64,000 bases of DNA from Phlebotomus papatasi (GCF_024763615.1 NC_077223.1:73780627-73844626), one strand, 5' to 3'; positions 35,052-48,243 are shown, numbered from the stretch's first letter. Translations and numbers: made by a program. The notes: generated by a model from the letters alone, not told the origin.

Positions 35052-35180
35052 TGCAAGCGGGTTCTTACAGGTGGGGGGCCTCTGTGAGACCGGTCAGAAC
35101 GGCACCAAACGTTGCGGAGATCGGTGGATTTCCACAGAAGTTCCGGTACTTTCCAACGTTCGCTTCCGCGGCCGCCACAA
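35052..35180. other. GC-rich island, possible exon or foreign insert
   Basis: The ~130 bp from caagcgggttcttacag to gcttccgcggccgccac is sharply GC-rich in an AT-rich setting and contains a gcggccgc octamer. On the plus strand it follows ttcttacag, an acceptable 3' splice site, and continues open as VGGLCETGQNGTKRCGDRW and beyond. On the minus strand two frames are also largely open. There is no clear splice donor downstream. No protein family was recognised. It could be a small exon, a retrocopy remnant or a captured fragment. Confidence 0.35.
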
Positions 35181-38100
35181 AATTAATTATTTAGGAATAG
35201 AAAAATTTAATTTAAAAATTTAAGTTTAATCAAAATAAAATTTTAAATCTTGATTTAAGATTTTGATTTTGATTTATAATGAAATTTTCTTTTCGACTTT
35301 GTCGTTTTCAGTATGGGAACACTTTGCCACATCTTTTCTGAAAATCTTGAAAAATCACTGCAATTGAGAACTGGACTAAACCTAATAAAAATACCGTTTT
35401 TTATCGTTCAAGCAATACAGCAGATTTGGTATAAACAATTTATATCGTTTTTTGCAAATTTTAGGGATTCATTTAAAACACACAATATCGAGAAAAACTG
35501 CACCTATGTTATCTTAAAATCAGATGAAGGTTTACCAATTCAGTGAATTAAGTTTTACCCATCGATAAATCATAATATATGTACATGATATGCAGAAGCA
35601 AAATTATATTGGCTTCAGTTCCCAAGATGAGCTATGTCGAAAGTTGTGAGATCGCAAAAGACGATAATTTCGGTTTGTGAGATGGAAAATTGTCAGGTGA
35701 TTGTGAAATTATCAGTTTACTCATGGCCACAAAATCGCATTCATTAACTACTGACTGATTTAATTTCTTACTGAGTAGAGTCATAAAAAGATTTTTACGA
35801 TATCTCTCCTTAGCTGCATCGTATAGCATCAAAGAAAGTTCATTCATACTCTGACCCTGAACTTCGTTGAGTATTAAGTGGGAACGACACCGGTCTTCAA
35901 GTAATCACAATATTAGAATTTCTTTTCACTCTCAGCCATGGCACAACAAAGGTAAAAAGCCGCTTCTTGAATTTCATTTGGGATTGAAAGATATTTGATA
36001 TTTTCGACATAATTGCTTTTCATTTAAAGATGATGGTGCAGCATTGAATGAAAAATCCATTGGCATGAACTAGGTAAAATCAGCTGATTTTCTTACAAAG
36101 AGGCAGTGACACTGAATTTCTTCTTTATGCTTTATGTAATTCTTGTGCTGCTAAAGCTTGATTATTTCTTGATCGCATTCTCTGTGATGATCACACCAAG
36201 CGATTATTTCATCAGACACACAACGGGTCAATGATCTTCCTATTACACACCATGCAGCGGCCAGATGTCTATTGTATTAATTTATTGTCCAATTAAAGTG
36301 GTTAAATGAAGGAAAAACCTTGATCTTAAAAAGAATTCTTCATTCTCACTCATGATACCCATCCATGGGGTTGGATGCCTCATTGAGAGATCATTTTCGA
36401 TCGTAAGTGAGTCTTTTTTTGAGTGCGGTGCAACTGTAAGTTTTACACCATGCTGTTTCCATTGAACCTGCAAACCTGCAATTTTCACCAAACTCCTCAT
36501 CATTTATTATGTTGCAGCCTGAAACTTGGTGCATCACACATTTTTCTTTTAATTTATTGCCTATGTCTTAAGCTGACGGTGGCAATTATTGTTTGTTGGA
36601 GTTGGTTTTGTTTATTCGGCCTGCACCAGCAAAATTCCCTCTTGCACGTTAGACAATGAAGTCGAATTTCCATTTAACTACCTCACAAATTACTCATAAA
36701 ATTGAGATACGAGAATAAATTTTCTCCATAGGGTGTTAATATGCTTTTAACCATTGTAAATGCCTGAAATTGTCCGTATATTTGCTACTAAGTGTAGAAT
36801 TACAATGTGTTTGAACAAATTAAAGGAAATATGGTGTCATTACCATTAGCTAATGCTGTAAAACCTTTTTGACAACTTTTTAGGATGAGAATTCTTAAAT
36901 ACAGATTTTTTTTACTACTAACTATTGAATTTCAAATAATAATTAAAATCCGTCTCATTACAGATCAGAGGCAATCTTCACTCGAAGATCGCCTAAAATA
37001 TCACAGGAATAAAATAATTGATTTACGAACAAAAATTACTCATCTATTCATAACCGATTGGAACCGCTTCAATCTTATCATAAATTTCAAGACCTTTCCA
37101 ACTTTTCCAACCTTTCCAACGAGTCTAAATATGATGCCATTCGGTTGAGAAATATGATATCTAGGGCATTTTTGTCCTTTGACCCTGAAAACCTGTTACT
37201 AGAACTGCAACTGACTCAACGGTATTTTCGTATATAGACATAGTCCCAGGCGAGTGGCTTTCAAAGTTGAAGCCAATTTCTTAGTTTCACATACAAATGC
37301 GTATGGGAATTTTTCTGCACTCGTGATCGTTATGTAAAATATTTAAAAAATGAGAAGTTTTTCCGTATTATAAAATACCTTTCCCTATGGAGGGATAAAT
37401 ATACTAAATTTTTGTTTAAATAAATTTTTTCCTTGAAACACTGTGAGCTGAGTCCGAGATCATTTTAGGAATTGGCTTCAAATGGCTCCATATAAAAAGG
37501 CCAACTTGTCAGGCGCTTGATATAGACGAAATGTCCATCTGCACAACCTTTAAAACATATCCAAAAATGGGGAAAAATGAGAGGCATCGTAATAGTCTCA
37601 GAGTCGACTTATGGGGGTCCCCGCGAAAGTCCCGAGTCTCTACCTCTAACCGTTTAGCATCTAGACGTGATAATGGGCCGGAAGAATAGACGAACAAACA
37701 GCGTTACGTCGGAGAATTCGCAATTTCAAATTTTCAAAATACGAGCCCTTATAAGGAGTCGAAATAATTTAAATTTGAGGGATTATTGATATATTGCTCT
37801 ATCTGTGGAGGTTCATACACGCAATGAAATTCGACGCTTTATTATTGAATTAGATACATTTCTTTGAATATTATGATTAGACACAAAAAACTGACCAATA
37901 TACATCTCTCGAAAATATACTCCTCTAAAATTTCCAAAATTCGTATACGACAATAATTAATAACAGCGACGAAATGTTACACTGAAAGAATTTCTTATTT
38001 ATTTCTTTCTTTTGTGCAATAAAGAAATGACTTTTCTCTGCAGAAGTCATAATTCTTTACACAGCGATTTGTTCCACTTTTTTTTAGAGACTCACTCTTC

Positions 38101-39445
38101 TGCTTTATATGAAAATTCGGAACATGAAATTTGGGTGAATTGGCTAATTTCCTGTATAAAGTCGCCCACAGCCGGTGAATGCTTTGAAAGTTAAAAGACA
38201 AATTGGCTTTTAAACGTACCATTTGATTTTGAATTCATTTTGAACTTTATTTTAATATATTGTAAAATTAGAATAGGAGATGGCTATTGCTTGAAAAGGG
38301 AAGCCATAGTTTTTACCTCACATTCTGATTGCGGAATTCAAAAATTTATGCTTAATTTGTATTTGCAGTGAATGTATTTCAAATATTCCTGGAATAAATC
38401 GAATTATAATTCTTGCTGTCCTTCTGAGAGAGATTGCATATCTTTAGAGAAAAATTTAATTTATCTTGAAAGTCTATGTAGATAATGTACACTCAATAGA
38501 TATATAAGTATATGTATATTGTATTCATATGTATAATGGAACTTTTTGCAATCAAGGAATGAATGCTTCTTGGCAATGCGCAGCGATAGTCTTCCCAATT
38601 AATCTTCTAAAGTGGTAATACACCCATGTTGCCAAAGAGGTGCGATAAAGAAGGCAATTTTACGATAGTAAGGACTAGGACTGTGGAATTTATTATCATT
38701 TGGCACGTCCAGAAGCCGTTACTTGTGGTTCACCTGACAAAATGATGCGCAAAAGGAGGAAATTAGCGTGCTGCGGCATGATTTGTACCACAACGATGCT
38801 GCGGCTCTTGCTTCCATCGAGATATCTTGCACTCGACAGCTTACGCGGGATGATATGTACGTTATAATTAATTTAACTCTTAATGTTGTGTCACGTACAA
38901 GACGACTCACCGTGTGCATAGCCATTGTGCCTCCATGTGCATACTTTCATATCAATCACTATCTTAGATACACTACATATTTGCACAGTGACATAGAGAT
39001 TATTTTTGCTTCTTTTGCTTCTTTTGCCTCTAAATTTTGCTACTTCACCAACTGGTAAATACAAAATACAATCTTTCTTCATTTCATTTTGAAATTCTTT
39101 CATATTGCATGAACGATAGAGGCATAGGCAAAATACAAATTTTATAGATTTGTAACGTATATAAAAAAGGCCAAATGATTCAGACTTTAAGGAGAATCAC
39201 TGTTATTAAAATTGTCATAAAAATATAGGTTATATGAGGTACAGATAGATATGTTACAGATGGAGTAAAAAATTAGTAACTGTTAACTCTTTTCCGATAC
39301 AACACTTCAACTTTTTTTTAAAATAAATACGCGTAATGTTTTTCAGTAAATCGTGTTCTATTTATTTCATCTTCATTTATTTATTTCAAGTTTAATGCAT
39401 TCAAGTTTAAGCATTGAGATGGATCAGGTACGAATTTGAGTATCC
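35181..39445. other. mostly AT-rich non-coding stretch
   Basis: A low-complexity A/T tract lies at 35195-35285. A 73-codon minus frame at 36282-36503 and a 96-codon plus frame at 38768-39058 lie in less AT-rich patches, but neither resembles a known family. Tandem gcttcttttgc units occur at 39009-39030. No transposon ends were found. Confidence 0.4.
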
Positions 39446-39657
39446 TAAAGCAGTCTTCAGACTAGAGGCTTAGCCCAGTTAACGAAAGTCTCAAAATCTT
39501 AAATAGCAAGCAATTTTATTCCTTTTTGATAGTCTAATAGGTCATTTATCTTTAATAATCCAATTCTCAGGTAGATTTTTCCAAAAAATCGTGAGTGATA
39601 AAAAATTAGAGCAGTTAAGCCATATGGCTAAGCCTTAGGTCTGAAGCCCGTATAATA
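39446..39657 (-). mobile_element. CGGCTTCAG MITE, copy E
   Basis: cagtcttcagactagaggct then tagcccagtt at the left; aagccttaggtctgaagccc then gta at the right. Flanks taaag and taata agree at three of five bases. It has the same orientation as copies A and F. Confidence 0.83.
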
Positions 39658-40141
39658 GAGTGGAGCTAATTTTCGAGAATATTAAGCCTGTAAAATTTGT
39701 CAGTGAAGGATTAGGTAAAGTGAATTTTTATGCGAAGGATCTCTAAATCAATCAACCTAAGTCTTCAGTGTATGACAGTTGTTGTTCCGTAGGCTAAATT
39801 TTTTGTAATGAATGTACTAATTTATCAAAACGTCTTGCAAGTACGGACATGAAACATTAACAAACGTCACCAAACATAAACTGTTATATTTTTGATGCAA
39901 ATAAGTCGAATACATGAGAAATAAGAAATAAAAGAATAGCACTAGATTATCGTATCCACCACACACAGCTGCGTAACAGCTGTATAACAAATTTGCACGA
40001 ATGTGCTAAAACATTCACTTTCAATATGACCTCCTTAATGACATCTACAACATTTTTGTGAGAACCTACCATATAGAATTGTAATTATTTTTTAAGTATT
40101 AGAAACTCAGCTTCTTGAAATTCATTATTATCAAACGACCA
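39658..40141. other. non-coding stretch between two CGGCTTCAG MITEs
   Basis: Nothing supportable was seen. Confidence 0.5.
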
Positions 40142-40337
40142 TAAGGCCGGCTTCAGACCTACCAATTTTACCAGTTTTAAACCAATTGAACCAATTTTAT
40201 TGGTTTTTCAAAATTTAATGGATCACTTGCACATGTTGACCAATCTTAAATGATAATTTTCCAAAAAATCTTGATTAAGAATAAATTAGAGAAGTTAAAC
40301 CATATAGCTAAGCCTTAGGTCTGAAGCCCGTATAAGG
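40142..40337 (-). mobile_element. CGGCTTCAG MITE, copy F
   Basis: ccggcttcagacctacc ... ctaagccttaggtctgaagc then ccgta. It is flanked by identical TAAGG at 40142-40146 and 40333-40337, a clean 5-bp target duplication. Confidence 0.9.
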
Positions 40338-42055
40338 GAAACGTCATTGTTTTCTTGCGTACTTGGCTTGTACTAAAAACTGGGAAATAATCTGGAAATT
40401 TTGTGATTACTATTTGCAGTACTCGAATACAACAGATCCGCAGATTATTCAGTAAAACCAAAGTCGATGGTTGATCTTATCAAAGACGCACGACATTCAA
40501 TCATTAAGGAAATCATATGCTGATTGTCATGTTTGGTTTAGGACTCCGTTGATACAAGAGCATCTATCCTTCCTGAATTACAGATCGTCATCGAAAATAT
40601 AGAATGGTAGCCAAATCATTTAAAACAAGAAAATACTATTCCACTGTATGGGACCGTAATCGATACTGCAACGGATCAAGAGAGAAAACGTATATCGATA
40701 TCTATTTTAAATTTTTAGGGGAACTTCCGCCCTCAAATCAAGCTACAATTAATACCTTTACGAGATGTAAACACATTTGAATGACATGGGAAAGCTCAGA
40801 TCTCAGTAGTTAATATTTTATTACGGTATATTAACTAAATATCAATAAGCTTGATAAGCGTTATATCTACATTTTCTCTCAATGCATCTACGAGAAAAAT
40901 TAATTTAAAATGATCTCTAATAACCGCCATTTCCAATGACATGAGTATGGTGTGGAATAATATATGAAATTATGAATGGACAGTTTCTTTAATTAACTCT
41001 AATTGTTTGATTCATCGACTACCAATAAGAGTTAGATAGAGTTGAAAAGCACTTGTCAATTGTATACCGGTTGTACACAGCATTACCTAAACCGCTAACG
41101 TGTTTTTGATATTCACATATTCACAATGTTCGAGAAATGCGTTAAAATCATAATTATGATTTATTCACGGTTATTATTGTCAACATTTTGCTATATTTCT
41201 TAAAATGTTTAAAATAAGCATGTGGTACCAATGATGGTTACTAAAACATATGCTTGATGAGTTGCAAATATCCTACACCTCTGCAACTTTCTTGAGATAT
41301 CTTCAAGGAAATTATTTAGAAATTTAATACATACTCGTGGTACAAGAAATTTAAAAAAAAATCATCCAAATGTTTGAGTTAGTTGTAAATGAAAACAAAT
41401 ATGAAGATGGATGTGATATTAATGCAGAAAGGGAAGAATACTGCAATTTACTAGTATTTGCAGTTTGGGTATAAGAATGTAAAATGCCGACACGAAGAAT
41501 GTGAGAAAAGAGGAAGAAAGTCGGGTGTACCTATTTGCTTTAAGTGATCTCCAATGCCATCAACCACTTTCTGTGTTCCTTTTCGGTTTCAGTTTGTGTG
41601 ACTTCAATTGAATATTAACTGCCGCAATGGTATCTATGCATACGTTCAGGTGATAAATTATTCACACCACGCGTATGACAGACAGGTAAAGACAAATTAG
41701 CACCATAGGAAAGTGTTAGTGCAACTTCTTCCACGTACACCGATAAAAATAGTAAAACAGTAAAAATTACCAATTTCAATGCAATACTCAACTAACCTAA
41801 TAGTTTAATATCACATTGAAATTTGTAGTTTGGTTTCAAAGGATCCTATCCAGGATTTAATATTTAGTTAGTTTATTTTAGTAATTCTTTGTAAATAACT
41901 GAGCGATAAGTCTTTAATTTAGTCGAGATCTTTAAAACAAATAAAAAAAACCTATGTTATCGTTTTTCACTGCTCAAGTGTTTGCTTAATTATTCTTAAT
42001 AAAAACTGTTCCATGAAGATTTTACGAAAATACTTTTAAACTCTTGGAAAATTAT
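40338..42055. other. non-coding stretch
   Basis: No supportable feature was found. Confidence 0.5.
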
Positions 42056-42900
42056 GATAATTGATAAGGAATAGAAATAGATGAAGAGTGTTTAAAACTT
42101 GTAAGGAACCCCTTAGTGAGCGGTCTAAAACACTTATCGAATTCATACTATCCTTATGAACTCACAGAGATCTCTTGAGAACTATTTTGAACTCACAGAA
42201 AATGTTCAAAAACCACAGCAATAACATACAAAAAAGAAATTTCAAAATTTCACGGAAAATACTTGGCGAACACTTGAAATCCTAAATGAACTCTTGCAAA
42301 TCTACGAGTAATGCTCGAAAACTCATGGAGTACCCGAGAAATTCTAATAAACCCACAGTAAATGATTGGCGCACTTAGGGACACACGGAATATTCGAAAA
42401 CTTATAGGATACACTGGGAACAGTTTTTATAAAATAGGGAAACAATTGGACACTTGTACGGAACTCTCGAAATTTCAAAGGAAACACTTAGGAAATCTTG
42501 AAGAACACATCGGAACTCATAATGAAGTCTGTTAAACTGACGAGAAACCCTTGCAAAACCCATGAAATCATTGGGAATACATAAAAGCGTCCAGAGAACG
42601 GTCTAGAATAGGGGAAACATTTTTATTGAGAACTTATGAGAAACATTTGGGTACACTTGAAAATCCTCAGAAAACCAGGGTAATCCCTAGGAACTGACAG
42701 AGACTGTTCGGAAGCTCACGGGGACTATCCAAATATATATTCGTAAACCTGGGGAATACTTGGAATTCCGTAAGCTACTCTTGAAATCCCTGGAAACCGA
42801 CGTGGTATGGTCGATAACTTCATAGAAGACTCTTGAAACCCTTACTAACGAACTAAAACTGAACCTAGAAGGATCGCTCATAAACTAGAGAAAGTCTTCG
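42056..42900. repeat. degenerate short tandem repeat tract
   Basis: A phrase of roughly 20-25 bp such as acacttgaaaactcatgagaa recurs throughout with heavy drift, giving a sequence rich in cttg, gaaac, actca and cgaaa words and unusually poor in T-runs compared with its flanks. It reads as an old minisatellite. The exact period cannot be fixed by eye. Confidence 0.5.
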
Positions 42901-42910
42901 TAATTCCCAT

Positions 42911-43160
42911 CACTGAGTGAGAGAAATCCGAAAAAGTTAAAATAACATTCCGGAAATGCTAATTTTACCCTGCACTATTGATCCGAAATCGGTGTAAATA
43001 TTACGCTTTTTAGGTGTATTTGGGGCTAAAGTCACCCTTTTTCATGTTATTTTACCCTTAAAAAGGTGTGAAATTAAGATTAAAACATGTTGATATGTTT
43101 TTACACCTAAAAAGTGTTAACCAATGGGACACATTCAATAACCCATAGATTTTTCTCGGT
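42911..43160 (+). mobile_element. CACTGAGAGAAATCC MITE, copy 2
   Basis: It is collinear with copy 1 at 25157: gagagaaatccgaaaaagtt, aacattccggaaatgc, accctgcactattgatccga and ggtgtaaatattac. The right end ttttctcggt is diverged. Confidence 0.88.
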
Positions 43161-45124
43161 ATATAATGAGAACTCCACTTTCATTATACGTAATACAAAA
43201 TTAATAATTAGTTGTAATTCTTCTTGTACTTTATTTCATAAATCAAGTTAAAAGTACTGGATTAATCTTAATAGAAAAAAGGCCCTCTTGTTTCGATTGA
43301 CAATTTCTACTATCTATCGGTAGATTTTGTACTAGGAAAAATATAAATATTTAAATTAAATATCAATTAGTATCAACCAAAATTTTTCACAGTGTAAACT
43401 CGATCATGAAGTTCCTAATGCAAAATGGGCAATATTCATAAGAGAGTGCAATACAATTTGTTGTTTAATCTCTGGTTATAACATTAGGAATATTGGACGA
43501 TGCCATGGAGACAAATGTAGAAAATCTTTCATGGTTTAGAATGGACGGTAAAAGAGGAAAAATGGATGCAATTTAGTGAACTAATGTAAATCCATACATA
43601 TTGTCCGCTCAATAATCAACATGTATAAAGTTAAATAAATATTCTCGTAATTGAAGCAAATTGACGATCTCTTAGAAGTGAATGTGTGGGAGTGTGTGAT
43701 GAGAACAATGCACGCTTGAAATGGGAATAAATACCAAATACGAAGATCAATTGAAAGATTACGACTTTATATTTCTCTTTCTCTCTTCTCATTCTTGAAA
43801 GTGTTTTTGTTTCATAAAACCAGATCATATGTAGAATTCTGTATGCTTTTATGAAAATTTTCTTATGCATAGTGGCTCTTGCTGAATCATCATTCTTGGA
43901 AGATACCTTATGGGTAATGGGTAAATGGAGAGACTCACGGAATAGTATAAGAATCTCTTTCTTAAGAATGAAGCATATTGTGTAATGTTTATTTAGGCGC
44001 TATTCTTTCCGAATTGTAGAGAAGCAAAAGGAATCACGTAGGAATGAGACAGTAAAAATGTAACACTTATGAATGATTTATCCAAAGATGGACTTTTTAA
44101 GATGATGAGAAAAAATGTTCTTCATTGAGTCAGTCCTTCTATGTACACGAACCAGTTCAACAGTTGAAACAGATCAAAATAAACTTGCATCAGATCTTTC
44201 CTGAGAATTTTTATTGGGAGTATTCTAAACGATCTGAGATTATCACCAGAAAAATTACCCCTCATAAATCTGTCTTTTTAATTGCAACTGTCTTTGCTTT
44301 TTTTTAATAAATAAAATTAAAATATTGCACAATCTGGATTCCAATGCATCTTCGAGAAAAAAGCCCGAGGGGGTCTCAATGAATTTTACCTTAAGATGAT
44401 AATTTATTGCAATTTAACAAGAACAATTGGGCAGAAAAGTTGAAGAGCAATTCATCGTATATCCATTTTCGGCATCTCCTTTTAATTACACTCAATGCCA
44501 TTCAATCTGTTTTCAAGTGTTTCTCAGGTGGAATTCATGTATAGTCATCCGGCGGTGATTTCGGAGAAATGCATTGGAGGTGTTTTTCCTCCAAATGATG
44601 TGTGGGACTAAGTAATTTATTCCATTATGAAAAATGAATATAGCATTTTTGCTTGTAATTCCAGATGAGGTTCACTGACATCCTCTCAGGAGAAAAGAAA
44701 TGTGACTAATAGGTATTTCTTCTTCCTCTCCATCCCATCACTAACTCATTTTTTTTTTCAAAAAACATTTTTGCGGTTTGTTGTGTCACGAAGAGAGCGA
44801 AATTGCAAAAATTTAAAATTATAATTTTCTTTTTTGCACAATGTGGTTAGAGCAATTTCTTTTCGGTAATGTCTTATGAAAAAGCCACAACATCAATAAT
44901 AAGTATTGAAGACTGATCACATTAATTTTTATGGAAATAAATACTGAGAAATTTTAGTAATAAAACCAGTAAAATCTTCTAAAATCGTTTACGGAATCCT
45001 AGTATTCAGAAGTACCAATTCGAAGTTAGGAAGTCCAAGAGCGATAATATTCGAAATTACAAAAGAATACATAAATTCCGTTGCTAAACTGTCTAAAATT
45101 GGATGAAGAACTGGCGTAATGTGT
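43161..45124. other. non-coding stretch
   Basis: No supportable feature was found. Confidence 0.5.
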
Positions 45125-45486
45125 ATTGATAGGGGACTCTCCGGTGGTGGCCATTAGATTTGAAGTCACTTCAAAGAAAAACACTTCTTCAATCTTTCGC
45201 AGAGCTTTCGGTCCTGGATGTCACCCTTCGTCAGTGGTCGACTAAACTATGTTTTTTGTACTTTATGAAGATCGTTATTTTGTGTGGGATTGGACAAAAG
45301 TGAAGGTGATGATATTGTCCGATCTCACACAAAATAACGATCCTCATAAAGTACAAAAAACATAGTTTAGTCGACCACTGAAGAAGGTCCACATCCAGGA
45401 CCGAAAGCTCTGGGAAAAATTGAAGAAGTGTTTTTTTTTAAGTGACTTCAAATCCACTGGCTACCACCGGAGAGTCCCCTATCAAT
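45125..45486. mobile_element. foldback element with ~150-bp arms and hammerhead-like motif
   Basis: Left attgataggggactctccgg runs through agagctttcggtcctggat and cgactaaactatgttttttg to cgttattttgtgtgggat. All of this is mirrored on the right (atctcacacaaaataacg ... gaccactgaagaaggtcc ... ctctccggtg, inverted). The loop is only about 25 bp. A longer relative lies at 58658-59158. It is non-coding. Confidence 0.9.
45371..45414 (+). ncRNA. hammerhead-ribozyme-like motif (putative)
   Basis: Read 5'-3', cca|CTGAAGA|a|GGTCC-acatcca-GGACC|GAAA|GCTC|tgg. CTGAAGA fits the CUGANGA core, GGTCC/GGACC gives a 5-bp stem II, GAAA is the second core strand, AGCT is self-complementary (stem III could form by dimer pairing), and cca/tgg gives stem I. 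One extra A lies between the core and stem II, so activity is doubtful. The same block occurs in all four arms of two elements with some substitutions. Penelope-like elements and related retroelements are known to carry hammerheads; whether this is one is inference. Confidence 0.3.
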
Positions 45487-45861
45487 AACTGTGTAAATGA
45501 CATTACATTTTTCAAATCGAAATTGAATAAAAAGCTTTTTTTCTGTTAAGAATAAAAAAAATAGAGTCACTTTATAGATTTTTAACCAAACTGCTTTAAA
45601 AACTATAAATTTTTATTAATGGTAAAAATATCCTTAAATTTGAAGTATCATGTGATTTCTTGTTCAAATTTTTAAGAGCCTCTCATGTTAATAATTAAAA
45701 CATTTAACTATTGTCTTGCTTATAGCCAGTGCTAGAAAAATTCGGTATCAAAAGCCAAATAAAAGTTTTTTTTTGCTTTTTCGTTAATTCCGAAATGTTT
45801 CGATCGTCAATGGGGTTCAGTCTCCACTTTAGTAGAAGAAAAATGAAATTAAAGAGATTTA
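45487..45861. other. non-coding stretch
   Basis: Nothing supportable was seen. Confidence 0.5.
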
Positions 45862-46077
45862 TACGGGGACGTGGGGCACATTTGCATGTGGGGCAGCTTT
45901 TAAATTGGGAGTTTTTCACCAATTTTTAAATAAAATTGAGCCTTATCATGATGTAATTTAGCTGCACAGATTGAGAAGCTAAATTACATTATGGAATGGA
46001 TGAATTCCATTTAAACATAGGAGAAAAACCCCAATTTCAAAGCTGCCCCACATTCAAAAGTGCCCCACTTTCCCCTA
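45862..46077. mobile_element. TAGGGGAAAGTGGGGCACTTTTG MITE
   Basis: Left acggggacgtggggcacatt then tgcatgtggggcagctttt is mirrored by aaagctgccccacattcaaa then agtgccccactttccccta. The middle holds a second palindrome, taatttagctgcacag...gagaagctaaatta. Half-copies lie at 52879-52990 and 62283-62410. Confidence 0.83.
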
Positions 46078-47555
46078 ATGCTTTTACCCGGTGTATAATA
46101 ATCAACAGTATCTTTGAGATACTCTTTTGAGAGTTTATAAGTGTGGAATTTTGTAAATTCTCTCAGCTTCACTCGAAAATTTAGTTTGATTTTTCCGATT
46201 TTTCACACATAAACAATGTTGATAATCTTTTTTTTATACAAGGCACTCTGATAGATAAGCAAGTATACTATAGTTATGAATTGATGGGATTAAGTTCGTA
46301 TAATCCTAAACCTGTACATAAAATAAATAAACAAATTCCTCTTTGCATGTCATCGTATTAATTTTTAGCTAATAAATTGTCGTTATATATGTTTAACTTT
46401 TCTGTTTACTGTCATCATATATATATAATTTTATAGAGATGTGCACAAATCGCACAAATCTTAACTGGTTTTTAGTTTAAAGTACAACAAACTTATTTGA
46501 CCATTCATTTCTGATTTTATGTCTATATTTTATTCTTATGTGGAAATATTCCTTTAAGACAATCCTCCACATTTGGAAAATAACAGTTTGCTATCTAAGC
46601 ACGAGGGAATACCATGAAACTCGTCTTTTAGAATTATTCCCGAAGCTGGAATTTGCCACATAAATAGACACAGATCATTTAGAAAGAATAAATAAATACT
46701 GAACACTTGGTGGTGAGTAAATGGAATTAAAGTTAATTAGTCGTGGTGTGTTGAATGATGATATAAAACATGAAAGAGGGAAAATTTGGAGCTACATATT
46801 CAGCTATGAAAAAAAAATTTAATTGCATTCGTTGAAATGTATTTCTGGGTGAAGAAAGTTTCAAAATCAAAATAAAAAAAAAAGAAAAGAATCTTTAAAA
46901 TTGCTAAATTTCCGATTCTCTTTCTGCATTGAAAGTCGTAAATGGGGAATCTGGTTCTGGGAAATGTCCTCTACTGAGTGATTGAATTGGCTCATTCAGG
47001 TGAAAGAATTTTCAATCGAATGATTAACGTTTCGAATGGCTTTTTATATCTTGTTCTGCGGGAAAGTCTTCCTTCCATTCTTGAAAAACTGTGAATACGC
47101 CAAGATAGTATATAAAATGATTCAAGAAAAAAAACAAGTTTTCTGATTTAAATCACTTGCATCCAAGATATATTCTGATCACGCCAGTATTGTTGGAAAC
47201 ATGATGATGAGGAAGATTCACATGTTGACTTTTGTCTGAAATTCCCAAAATTACTCCATGGACGACCATTTGATGAATTCATTGACTCTGATAAAAAAAG
47301 AAATTCGTAATAATCACAATAATCAGCTTCATCTTGGTAACATTCTCTTTGTTATTACGCGCTTTTGTGAGTTCTTGGTTGGTTCTACTCAAGTCTCCGA
47401 AAACATCAAATCCACATATAAGTAGTGTCTTTCGACCCATAAAACATTCCCTTTACGATGCACTTCTCGTCGTGGTCATAAAGATGTTGTGGTAATGAAT
47501 AATTTTGTTAAATTGCTGTATGACGCATCTCTTTAATATTTGCATTCCAGCGGTG
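46078..47555. other. AT-rich non-coding stretch
   Basis: There is an (at)n tract near 46420. No supportable feature was found. Confidence 0.45.
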
Positions 47556-47750
47556 TCAACGGCGGTAACTTGCGACGCCCGACAATCGATCCCATGATCG
47601 TCCAAAGAAATTTAATACCCAATGAGGTTTATTCAGTACACGTCTCACATTAAGATTATTTTTCTTCCCGGCAAAGATCATTGGAAGCAACCAAGTCATC
47701 CAAGCCAGAGATGCAAGAACGGCACATTTATAGAAACTCAATTGTGACAT
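47556..47750 (-). CDS. unrecognised small ORF with signal-peptide-like start
   Basis: This is a 64-codon frame from an ATG at 47750, after a tat with weak initiation context. Residues 1-27 (MSQLSFYKCAVLASLAWMTW, then LLPMIFA) look like a signal peptide. The remainder is basic with dibasic pairs: GKKNNLNVRRV, NFFGRSWDRL and a final YRR. This layout is compatible with a secreted peptide or prohormone, but no known peptide was recognised. Upstream the frame stays open for about 24 more codons. The region is less AT-rich than its flanks. It may be a chance frame. Confidence 0.3.
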   Translation of the reverse strand: MSQLSFYKCAVLASLAWMTWLLPMIFAGKKNNLNVRRVLNKPHWVLNFFGRSWDRLSGVASYRR

Positions 47751-48243
47751 ATAAATCAAACAGGATGACGTAAGTTGATCAACAAGTCCATAGGGATAAA
47801 AACAGTCACCAAATTACAAATGCACTTTAGCAATAAAACGACTTTGTCTACTGCACTTCTTTTTTTGCTTAAGTCTTGAGAAAAGTTCAATTTATTTTGC
47901 CATAGCTTCTACCCAACTGGATATTTATAAACATTTCTGTATTTATATATTTCTCAGATTTCAAAAATACGATGAAATTACTTGCTTCTCAATCATCAAT
48001 TCATTAATCAATTATGCTGATTCAAATTATACAAATTGGGAAATGAAATCGAATTTCATTTTCTCAGAATCATCTTTATAGAGCTGAAAAATTAATATTG
48101 CAAAAAAGAGCTCTTCAATAGAGAATGTAATGCAATTATCGATCTAAAGGCTATCCATTTAATACTCTACATGTGGTAAGGAGGAAAAATGATGGAAAAA
48201 AAGCGTATGCGAAAATAATTTCAATAAACTTGTGTACAAGTTC
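47751..48243. other. non-coding stretch between two candidate small frames
   Basis: AT-rich. Nothing else was seen. Confidence 0.45.
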
